From SAR324 cluster bacterium (lineage in GTDB: Bacteria; SAR324; XYD2-FULL-50-16; JAERRU01), in assembly GCA_016735295.1 (NCBI GenBank), contig JAERRU010000009.1:1-64000 (forward strand): 64,000 nt of DNA, read 5' to 3'. The notes under the pieces were generated by a model. The model saw only the letters and a list, made by a program, of their open reading frames with translations, was not told where the DNA came from and did not search any database. A program made the translations under genes and the position numbers. This document shows positions 49,001 through 55,580 of this stretch, piece after piece (position 1 is the first letter of the stretch; the number at the start of each line of letters is the position of its first letter).

Positions 49001-49507
49001 ATTAGTAAGATAGAAGATATTTTATCGGCAAAGATATCTGAATTAGATGATTTTAAGCTAAAAGAAGTATTAAATACCACTGAAGAAGTGTGGGGTGTTT
49101 ATACAAAATTAATTGAAGATGAGGTCTCTTATCCCTATAAATATAGATATCTGCATATAGCCTTTAATAATGCATATATTAAGATTAACAACATAGATCG
49201 AGGTGAGCTATTAGATTTTTTGAGTGCGGGCAGTAACTCAAGTCGAACAAAAAAGGCGGGTCATGGTTTTTTATTAAATCAATTAAGAGAGGCCATTTTA
49301 TTTAAAGATGTTTTGTCTGATAAAAAGCTTTTCTTTATTTATGCTGGTCAAAGCAGATCAACTGAGTTAGGTTATTTATTAGAGAGTTTACGGATAGTTA
49401 AGGGCTTAGAGGCTGAAATATATGTAGATAACCGAGATATTGATGACGACTTAAGAAAGCATTTGTTATTATATATAAGTCCTAGCAATATAATATCATT
49501 ACACTAA
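46100..49507 (+). CDS. 1135-residue protein of unknown function
   Basis: No domain, signal peptide or clear membrane helix is recognised. The protein is rich in Lys, Asn, Tyr and Ile and looks mostly helical and cytoplasmic. Notable segments are GLLGHSLGVGITG (about 375), a His-rich VVPHVHTLHPLK (about 553), LVHGASLILLGDVM (about 853), LIICEGDSKEDGKKVLN (about 890) and a Rossmann-like end, FFIYAGQSRSTELGYLLESL (about 1082). Codon and base use match the neighbours, which argues against recent transfer. hldD follows after 23 bp on the same strand, suggesting an envelope or sugar-related role. Confidence 0.75.
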   Translation: MQEVYSIPFISNTIPSMAAAKRDPEMLSFLETMRFAALRSNFIFLRSKDRDQFSHLGYRADKHVESSVEFLRQIRRYHYGIIHLHLSSHKDASFAVPLIGSSVSSPDYQVYVSGVNFLEKKKLQATLDPSFKRLPSGFHDGDAIDILVNFNKVFYLEHFRQSIQDIPTFSDRQKDEYISIAQRASLFNRRNGKLTADYIKLINVNLISEYWNKYSNLYLQITTFLGQSENQNKLYSAKLLLSRMISEARWVRIKTDIFKHLPFEYQETIGKVKNKTDFIDYIATVLLNLRNDERHHKICNILYKHLLVQSLQTDSAIFKKIKFIDQESKADNYLSQQLTSFVTNFNKLISVKDDNSSDKEQIPDEAKKLYTAEMVGLLGHSLGVGITGNLSTYEYDNYRISVGNFLKSDIYSVDKMVITPLMKDSKNMGFLISKLLPKITINKITACNIVDDILKYINPYFQFFKDLHDIAEARQVGEVAKDMQKQQVAYSKKIINILPRLDYLLCVESASAIEKSIFIDAKRAIGMQVFPTDYQTLDDYRHKAGYSQIVVPHVHTLHPLKLDPGWLYDAYTYFIKYQVHRHLSQLLSSKPDFLKKGEVNRYNYFIQYLLDKSIYLGYEQLKKILLSYKKWDIHNLVEFGYETNILPSVDYYNHLLDYDNWLPKNQKEVDKKSVILPLIDDKNSLHNYFNQQYANWQDELGKRTDVRSTRKTDKWITAFFQNLINGNVHDIFSEDARRLLPINNWQSELQSKIQEHFKNNFSQLKILPEYILIRLTTDQSFIRYFCFNFLIELGDNMIPIIFYTSNADLAKYNWKWNNLIESLKQECPNLINSLRHAWRRICTYQTIYLRLVHGASLILLGDVMQRYLQQDDQEEKGLTKFRRTLDKSKLIICEGDSKEDGKKVLNRIKDKGVTIALNEALERFYSFYKADERKDRLTTMLAEINHQMAAIPYIKYAPYNIKRFRFNISKIEDILSAKISELDDFKLKEVLNTTEEVWGVYTKLIEDEVSYPYKYRYLHIAFNNAYIKINNIDRGELLDFLSAGSNSSRTKKAGHGFLLNQLREAILFKDVLSDKKLFFIYAGQSRSTELGYLLESLRIVKGLEAEIYVDNRDIDDDLRKHLLLYISPSNIISLH

Positions 49508-49530
49508 TAATAAAAATAATTTGATGTAGT

Positions 49531-50532
49531 ATGATAATAGTTACAGGAGGGGCTGGTTTTATTGGTAGTTGTTTGATTAAATATTTAAATGAACGTGGAT
49601 ATTTTAATATTTTAGTGGTGGATCAGCTTGATAATGCTGAGAAATGGAAAAATTTACTTAAGATTAGTTTTAATGATTTCATCGCTAAAGATGATTTACT
49701 AGCAAAGCTAAAGCAAATACCTAAGGTTAGTGAGATTTATCATTTAGGATCAGATAGCTTAACTGATAGCCAAGATGGTAATTATATTATGCAAAATAAT
49801 TATGAATATACAAAGAATTTGTGTAGGCATGCAATTATTAATCGGGCTAAGTTTGTATATGCATCTAGTGCGGGCACTTATGGTGCGGGAGAGCATGGCT
49901 ATGATGATCTTGAGACGGGGTTAGTTAATTTAAAACCGCTTGATTTATATGAATATTCCAAACATTTATTTGATTTATATGCCCAGCGTAATGATTTATT
50001 TAGAAAACATCGAATAATAGGACTTAAATATTTTGATGTATATGGCCCAGCAGAGGAGCATAAAGGAGATATGGGCAGTATGGTGCTGCGGGCTTATCTT
50101 CAATATAAAAAAAGTAAAGTAGTTAAGCTTTTTAAATCTTATCGTAAAGATATTGAGCATGGAGAGCAAAAGCGAGATTTTATTTATGTTAAAGACGCAG
50201 TCAAGCTCACTTATTATTTAGCACATCATCCTGAGAGGCTCGGCGGTATTTTCAATATAGGAAGTGGAGAGGCTCATAGTTTTAATGAGTTGGTGGCAGC
50301 TTTAGCTGAGGCGGTGGGTCGTAATATAGAGCCTACTTATGTTGCTATGCCTGTAAAAATTAGGGCTAAATATCAATATTTTATTGAAGCAAATATTAAT
50401 AAGTTACTAATCCAAACGACATTACCAAGTTATCCATTACCTAAGGGGTACACTTTGAAGGAAGGTATTTTTGATTATGTGGTGAACTATATGGAAAAGG
50501 AAAATTTTTCGATTAATACTTTACCTGAGTAA
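49531..50532 (+). CDS. hldD: ADP-L-glycero-D-manno-heptose 6-epimerase
   Basis: This is a short-chain dehydrogenase/reductase that epimerises ADP-heptose for the LPS inner core. It has the nucleotide motif TGGAGFIGS (residues 5-13), catalytic Ser in YASSAGTYG (about 112) and Y140/K144 in LYEYSKHLFD. The HldD-specific segments are LVVDQLDNAEKWKNL, GKYM-like GNYIMQNNYEYTKNL, FDVYGPAEEHKGDMGSM and RDFIYVKDAV. The length of 333 residues is normal. kdsA follows after 7 bp that are almost entirely A. Confidence 0.92.
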   Translation: MIIVTGGAGFIGSCLIKYLNERGYFNILVVDQLDNAEKWKNLLKISFNDFIAKDDLLAKLKQIPKVSEIYHLGSDSLTDSQDGNYIMQNNYEYTKNLCRHAIINRAKFVYASSAGTYGAGEHGYDDLETGLVNLKPLDLYEYSKHLFDLYAQRNDLFRKHRIIGLKYFDVYGPAEEHKGDMGSMVLRAYLQYKKSKVVKLFKSYRKDIEHGEQKRDFIYVKDAVKLTYYLAHHPERLGGIFNIGSGEAHSFNELVAALAEAVGRNIEPTYVAMPVKIRAKYQYFIEANINKLLIQTTLPSYPLPKGYTLKEGIFDYVVNYMEKENFSINTLPE

Positions 50533-50539
50533 AAAAAAA

Positions 50540-51394
50540 ATGATAAATAAGCGTAAATTTTCAGTAGGAGATATAAAATTAGGAGGCGAGCAACTTTTTT
50601 TAATAGCGGGGCCTTGCGTTATTGAAGATGAGAAATCTACTCTTTTAATCGCAGAAAAATTAAAAATAGTGGTGGATGAATTAAAAATTCCTACTATCTT
50701 CAAATCATCTTTTCAAAAGGATAATCGCAGTTCGTTACAAAATTATGTGGGGCCGGGGTTAAAAAAGGGATTAAATATATTGAGCAAAGTTAAGCAAGAA
50801 TTTGGATTTACTTTGTTATCTGATATCCACTGTGCGACTCAAGCAAATGAGGTGGCAGAGGTGCTTGATGTTATTCAAATACCAGCATATTTATGTATGC
50901 AAAGTTCCTTGCTCCAAGCCGCGGCTAAAACTGGGCGGTGTGTTAATATCAAACACGGTCAATTTTTAGCACCTAAAAATATGAAATATCCACTTGCTAA
51001 GTGCGTGGAGAGTGGAAATGATAATATCATCTTAACCGAGAGAGGGCATAGCTTTGGATATAATGATTTGATAGTGGATCCGCGGGCTTTTTACGAATTA
51101 AATCAACTTGGCTATCCGGTGGTATTTGACATCACTCATTCAATAAGGAAGTATGGCGTACCTAGTGCCAAAAAAGAGGGTGGGGCCAGGCATTATATTC
51201 CACTTTTGGCTAGAGCTGGGGCGGCGGCGGGCATTGATGGTGTTTTTATTGAAGTTCACCATAATCCAGATGCGGCTAAATGTGACGCTGCTAGCCAGTT
51301 AAATGTGGATAATCTTAAGAAATTACTTGAAGTAATAAATGATTTTCATAAATTAGAAGTTAAACATCGTAATAATAATGGAACTATATCTTGA
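50540..51394 (+). CDS. kdsA: 3-deoxy-D-manno-octulosonate 8-phosphate synthase (metal-dependent type)
   Basis: KdsA condenses phosphoenolpyruvate with arabinose 5-phosphate to make Kdo 8-phosphate for lipid A-core assembly. FKSSFQKDNRSS (about 54-65) and KTGRCVNIKHGQFLAP (about 130-145) are signature segments. Residues C26 (AGPCVIE), H200 (DITHS), E238 (IEVHH) and D249 (KCDAAS) correspond to the metal ligands of the Aquifex-type enzyme; non-metal enzymes have Asn at the first position. It overlaps the aldolase-CBS gene by 17 nt. Confidence 0.95.
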   Translation: MINKRKFSVGDIKLGGEQLFLIAGPCVIEDEKSTLLIAEKLKIVVDELKIPTIFKSSFQKDNRSSLQNYVGPGLKKGLNILSKVKQEFGFTLLSDIHCATQANEVAEVLDVIQIPAYLCMQSSLLQAAAKTGRCVNIKHGQFLAPKNMKYPLAKCVESGNDNIILTERGHSFGYNDLIVDPRAFYELNQLGYPVVFDITHSIRKYGVPSAKKEGGARHYIPLLARAGAAAGIDGVFIEVHHNPDAAKCDAASQLNVDNLKKLLEVINDFHKLEVKHRNNNGTIS

Positions 51395-52400
51395 TTCGGC
51401 TAATCTTACAGAGATTAAAGAAGCTTTTAGCTTAGGTGGCCTGAGTGGGCTTACTACCACACCAACTTTTATGCACCGAGAGGGTGTTAAGAATTTGGAG
51501 CAAACTATTTTGGAGCTATCCACCATAGTGCCTATCTTGCAAATAGAGGCGTTGGGCAGTGATGCTAAAGCTATTGTGGGAGAGGCTGAACGATTGGTTG
51601 ATTTGGGGTTGGATAAAAGTAAAACTGTTTTTAAAATACCGGTATCTATTGAGGGAGTGAAGGCTTGTTACCAAATGGTTAAATCTGGGCTGATGGTTAA
51701 CATACATTTGGTTTATACTTTACAGCAGGCATATATGGCGATGGCTTCGGGAGCTACTTATGTTTGTCCTTTAGTGGGGCGGTTGCAAGACCAGGGGCAC
51801 GACGCTTTGAATTTGGTAGCTGATTGTGTGGAAGTGGTGGAGCGATATGATTATAAGAGTAAAATAATGTTTTCTTCGGTTAGAAATGTCGAGCACATTA
51901 AAAATGCCCTTCAGGTGGGGGCGCATGCCTGCACTGTTCCTTGGGGCATTATGCAAAAGTTAACTAATAATCACTTTACTGATATTGGGACTAGGGAATT
52001 TTTTGAACATACTAATTTGTTAACTATTAAGGTAAAAGACGTGGTGGCTAGGGCGCCTAAAGTTTTATTGACTAGCAGTTTAAATGATGGATTAGTGCAA
52101 ATGACTAAATCAAAATTGGGAGCGGTGGCGATAGTTGATGAAAATAATTTTGTTAAAGGAATTTTCACTGATGGAGATTTGCGAAGAACTATCGAGAGCA
52201 AGGGTGTGTCTAGTTTAACGGATAAATTTTCATCTTTTAATTGGCAAAAACCGGTAGGGGTTTCTCCTGAGAATACTTTAGATGACGCCTTGAAGATATT
52301 TAAACAACAAAAAATTGATACCTTAATCGTAGAGCAAGCTGGTAAATATTTAGGTATGTTGGATGTGCAAGAATTATTATCGGTTATTTCCCAAAGCTAG
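51378..52400 (+). CDS. fructose-6-phosphate aldolase/transaldolase-like domain fused to a KdsD-like CBS pair
   Basis: Residues 1 to about 215 form an FSA/TalC-type barrel: D6 in YLDSAN, the Schiff-base lysine K86 in VFKIPVS, and YVCPLVGRLQDQGHD. Compared with E. coli FSA from memory, Asn28 is Thr (TTTPT) and Thr109 is His (NIHLVY), so the substrate may differ. Residues about 220-340 are two CBS motifs with KSKLGAVAIVDEN, KGIFTDGDLRR and LGMLDVQELLSV, closely resembling the CBS pair of KdsD/KpsF isomerases. It starts inside the 3' end of kdsA, so the products are coupled. A role in arabinose 5-phosphate supply or its control is inferred. Confidence 0.85.
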   Translation: MELYLDSANLTEIKEAFSLGGLSGLTTTPTFMHREGVKNLEQTILELSTIVPILQIEALGSDAKAIVGEAERLVDLGLDKSKTVFKIPVSIEGVKACYQMVKSGLMVNIHLVYTLQQAYMAMASGATYVCPLVGRLQDQGHDALNLVADCVEVVERYDYKSKIMFSSVRNVEHIKNALQVGAHACTVPWGIMQKLTNNHFTDIGTREFFEHTNLLTIKVKDVVARAPKVLLTSSLNDGLVQMTKSKLGAVAIVDENNFVKGIFTDGDLRRTIESKGVSSLTDKFSSFNWQKPVGVSPENTLDDALKIFKQQKIDTLIVEQAGKYLGMLDVQELLSVISQS

Positions 52401-52426
52401 TTTATTTTTTACCGGTAGTTGGTATT

Positions 52427-53020
52427 TTGAAAAAACTGGTAGCGCGCATTTCTAATATAGTTACCTCATTTCGTATTTTTGGGGCTTTATTAGCGGCATT
52501 TTGTTATTGGCAAGGGTTGTCAATATTAACTTTGGGGATATTATTATCTTTAATCGGTAGTAATTTGTTAGTTAATTGGTGGGCTAGGTCATTTAGTGAT
52601 GAGAGCTTGCTCGAAAATAGGTTTAATTTTATTGCTGATAAGGTGCTAATAATTAGTATGATTATAATGTTAGCACTAGATAACCAATTATATATTAATT
52701 ATGTTTTGCTAGTATTGGCGAGGAATATAAGCCAGATTAGTTTTTTCCTTGTTTTGGTAGGGATAATGAAAATGCCACTTAAAGCGGGAGCTAATATTTT
52801 TTCAAATATGGCTAGCTATCTTATTTATCTGCTATTTATACTAATTATAGCTAAACAGGCATTTTTTTCGGTGCTAACAGAAAATAATGCTATTATGGTG
52901 CTTGATAAATCTATTTACGCCATATTGCTAACTAGCATTCTTTTTGAGTTTTACATGCTAGCTGATCATTTCAAACAACTTGGCCGAGTGATAAGGCGAG
53001 AGACAGATATTTTTCACTAA
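52427..53020 (+). CDS. degenerate CDP-alcohol phosphatidyltransferase (PgsA-like)
   Basis: About five transmembrane helices and the overall pattern of PgsA: an N-terminal ISNIVTSFRIFGALLAAF, then WWAR and FIADKVLIISMI, and a later LARNISQISF. The catalytic motif D-x2-D-G-x2-A-R-x8-G-x3-D-x3-D aligns without gaps at residues 46-71 but reads N46, V49, N50, A53, R54, E63, N67, D71. Three of the four aspartates and both glycines are lost, so normal transferase activity is unlikely. The start is TTG at 52427, 26 bp after the aldolase-CBS gene. It is last in the run. Confidence 0.75.
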   Translation: MKKLVARISNIVTSFRIFGALLAAFCYWQGLSILTLGILLSLIGSNLLVNWWARSFSDESLLENRFNFIADKVLIISMIIMLALDNQLYINYVLLVLARNISQISFFLVLVGIMKMPLKAGANIFSNMASYLIYLLFILIIAKQAFFSVLTENNAIMVLDKSIYAILLTSILFEFYMLADHFKQLGRVIRRETDIFH

Positions 53021-53080
53021 AATAATCTATTTTATATACTCACCACCTACCCATCAGCTATAGCAACCTACATTCAAAGA

Positions 53081-54022
53081 CTATTTAGTTTTTTCAATTT
53101 TAATATTTTTGAATAGCCCATTAAAAGATATTTTCAAATTTACTTTCCTGCCATTTAGGTGAGGGGCAATAAAAAGTTCCATAGCACTACTATCATCATT
53201 AGCAATATCTTTGCTTACCGTGCCTTTCATGTTGATGATATAATCAGAGTTAGTTAAATTTTGATTCCATTTAGTCAAAGCCACCACAGAGCCTTGGTAG
53301 GAGCCACTTGATTTAATTTCTAATTTTTTCTTTTCTTCATTAAAATCTAAATCCACCTCAATACTAGGAAAAGATATCTTTTTTGGTAGGTTAAATAACT
53401 GAAAAAATATATGTTTATTATTTAAAATCAATGACGTAACATTTAAATTAGCCTCTATAGTGCTATTAACTATATTCACCACTCCATTTGCTCCAAGTAT
53501 CGGTGAGCCAGATAATACCCCTGCTGATCTTACCGTGGAAATATTGTTAATTAATAAATTGTTAACCTCAAAAGCTATATCTTTAGATAATAAACTATAG
53601 CTCCCTTCAATGTTAGAGCTATCCGCATTGCTGATAGTCGCCACAAAAGGGATTTTTAGTAATATTATTCTCCACGATATTAGCCCCACAGAAAATTGAT
53701 CAAATCTGATAGGGTCTTCTCCCAATTCTGGGACAACTAAAGATAAACTTTGTAAAGTAATACCATTAATACTAGTCTCAAGATTGCCTATGCTCACCTT
53801 CATTCCCTTTGGCAAATTTTCCGATAATTTCACCTCAATATATCTTTTTACCTTGTCTTCAGGCAAATTAATCCAAAAAGAAATCGCAACCACATATGAA
53901 CCAACTATTAATCCTATAACTGCTAAAAGTGCCCATTTCCAGTAGCATAACAGCCTATGTGATGAAAATTTATCAGTTAATCGCTTAGCAAAGGAGAGCA
54001 TACTGCCATTTAAAATTTTCAT
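53081..54022 (-). CDS. gspN: type II secretion GspN-like protein
   Basis: One N-terminal membrane anchor (about residues 31-50) precedes a large periplasmic beta-rich region of AsmA/GspN type. Typical segments are GMKVSIGNLETSINGITLQSLSLVVP and the repeated short strands up to LKISFNGLFKNIKIEK. GspN of this kind accompanies type II secretion in deltaproteobacteria. It overlaps the GspM-like gene by 4 nt. No secretin, ATPase or pseudopilin gene is present in the window. Without the GspM neighbour the call would be only AsmA-like. Confidence 0.65.
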   Translation of the reverse strand: MKILNGSMLSFAKRLTDKFSSHRLLCYWKWALLAVIGLIVGSYVVAISFWINLPEDKVKRYIEVKLSENLPKGMKVSIGNLETSINGITLQSLSLVVPELGEDPIRFDQFSVGLISWRIILLKIPFVATISNADSSNIEGSYSLLSKDIAFEVNNLLINNISTVRSAGVLSGSPILGANGVVNIVNSTIEANLNVTSLILNNKHIFFQLFNLPKKISFPSIEVDLDFNEEKKKLEIKSSGSYQGSVVALTKWNQNLTNSDYIINMKGTVSKDIANDDSSAMELFIAPHLNGRKVNLKISFNGLFKNIKIEKTK

Positions 54023-54528
54023 TCCGCCCTCACCACAACAGTTAAACCAGCTAATTCTTTTTCTTGGATAGATCTGGCAGTCTCTATTTTTTCAATTACC
54101 AAAGGAGGCTGATTATGTTCAAGATAATAGATAAATTGAAAAATCTGATCGCTCCTTAAAGATTTAAATCTTAATATATAATTAGAGCCAAAATCTTTAT
54201 TTTTATTTTGATTAATTGTCGGTTGTTCAGTAATACCAGCCGATTCTAGTAATTCATTTAGGGTTTCTTTAAAGTAGAATGCACTTCGGTTATTTTTCGT
54301 TTTAAGGTCATTATAAAGATTCAAATCAGATTCTACCTTTACTAGTGTATGACGAGTGTTTTGATAATCTAGATAAGCATTATCAGACATATCCATAATG
54401 GTAAACAATCCAAATTTGATAGCCAAGACGGGCAAGATAACCAGAGTGAAGATTAAAAACATAATTTTTTCCCGAAAAGTCAGGTTTTGCCAATTTTGTA
54501 TTAATTTATTCTTCATGATCGATTTCAA
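54019..54528 (-). CDS. gspM: type II secretion GspM-like protein
   Basis: A short cytoplasmic N-terminus (NWQNLTFREKIMF), one transmembrane helix (about residues 22-45), a coiled stretch and a ferredoxin-like periplasmic domain give the layout of GspM. LRFKSLRSDQIFQFIYYLE and PLVIEKIETARS are the best matching parts. The length of 169 residues is normal. PilO has a similar layout, but the downstream GspN favours GspM. GspL, usually just upstream, is absent; a WHy-domain gene takes its place. Confidence 0.65.
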   Translation of the reverse strand: MKSIMKNKLIQNWQNLTFREKIMFLIFTLVILPVLAIKFGLFTIMDMSDNAYLDYQNTRHTLVKVESDLNLYNDLKTKNNRSAFYFKETLNELLESAGITEQPTINQNKNKDFGSNYILRFKSLRSDQIFQFIYYLEHNQPPLVIEKIETARSIQEKELAGLTVVVRAE

Positions 54529-54563
54529 TAAAATTTTTTTAAAATAGAGTTGGCGCTATAAAT

Positions 54564-55433
54564 CTATAAAAGATCTATTAACCGGCGATTTAGCAAAAGC
54601 TTATCTAGTGGGATAACCATTATTTGTTTTTTAGCCACTGTACTTCCTATTAGCCCAAATGATGAATCGTAAATCATTTTATATTGTAAAACGCCATGAT
54701 TGCGAATAATTTTATCGAATAAATTTTTCCAAGCGGATTTTTTCAAATTAAATGACACAGGAATTCTTTTTTTTGTGTGAGCAGCAATGTGCTTGATGGA
54801 TTTATTGCTTATTAATAAAAGAGGTCTATCAAAGGCAAATAATGATAATTCAAAATTATAAATGGGCATTTTAATTGAATTTTCATTATTTATCTCAAAT
54901 ATAGCTTTGATGTTGAATTTATCATCAGAAATCCCTATCAGGTCAATATTAATTAATTTTATGGTAGGCACGAAGAACTTAGATTTTAATGAAAAAGGAT
55001 AATCAATGCCATATAAATTTACAGAACCGATAATCTTATAATCTATTTCTAGGTGCTTATTGAAAAAATCTTTCAGATTTTTTTGTGAAATTTTTTCTAA
55101 TTCATCACTATAAATAAGCGTACGCACTTTAACTTCAGCAACCTCTTGTGGGGCTGAGCCTTGCACCTTAAAATCAGTTATTTTTAAAATTACTTCATCA
55201 AGGACGTGAATATCGAAAGATAAATCATAAGTGGGCAAATTATATTTACTAGTATTGGTAATATCTAAATAAATAGTTATAGTAACGCCATCTTTATTGA
55301 TATCAACTATTTCTAATCCCTTAAAATCAACCTTAGGGGCACTGCGAGCCTTTTTAAAGTTTAAAATAGCACAATTTGTGATAAGAAAAACTATTATTAA
55401 GCTAATGCCAGTTAGTTTAAAGGTGGCTAGCAT
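54564..55433 (-). CDS. protein with two LEA14/WHy-type domains
   Basis: An N-terminal hydrophobic signal (ISLIIVFLITNC) ends in a Cys at residue 21, but Asn before it makes the lipobox atypical. Two successive beta-sandwich domains follow (about 35-155 and 158-285), each with the LEA2/WHy pattern, for example GVTITIYLDITNTSKYNLPTYDL-like and KFNIKAIFEINNENSIKMPIYNF-like strands. Such proteins are often outer-membrane or periplasmic and of uncertain function. It lies 35 bp upstream of gspM on the same strand. Confidence 0.7.
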   Translation of the reverse strand: MLATFKLTGISLIIVFLITNCAILNFKKARSAPKVDFKGLEIVDINKDGVTITIYLDITNTSKYNLPTYDLSFDIHVLDEVILKITDFKVQGSAPQEVAEVKVRTLIYSDELEKISQKNLKDFFNKHLEIDYKIIGSVNLYGIDYPFSLKSKFFVPTIKLINIDLIGISDDKFNIKAIFEINNENSIKMPIYNFELSLFAFDRPLLLISNKSIKHIAAHTKKRIPVSFNLKKSAWKNLFDKIIRNHGVLQYKMIYDSSFGLIGSTVAKKQIMVIPLDKLLLNRRLIDLL

Positions 55434-55580
55434 TTTCAGGATGGTAAAGTTCTTTTTTATTAAAATATATTATTGCTAGTCTAGCATAATAAAAAAATAA
55501 AATCATAAACAGTAACTAATCAATTAATGGATAATCTTATGATAACCACAAAAAATAGCGAATAAATAATAATTTACTAA

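Noticed and set aside
45250-49507. A phage- or plasmid-borne defence island
   Set aside because: No nuclease, helicase, toxin, integrase or insertion sequence was recognised and the base composition is like the surrounding core genes.
50530-50542. Poly-A tract at the hldD-kdsA junction as a slippage site
   Set aside because: It lies after the hldD stop codon, so slippage there could not fuse the two products.
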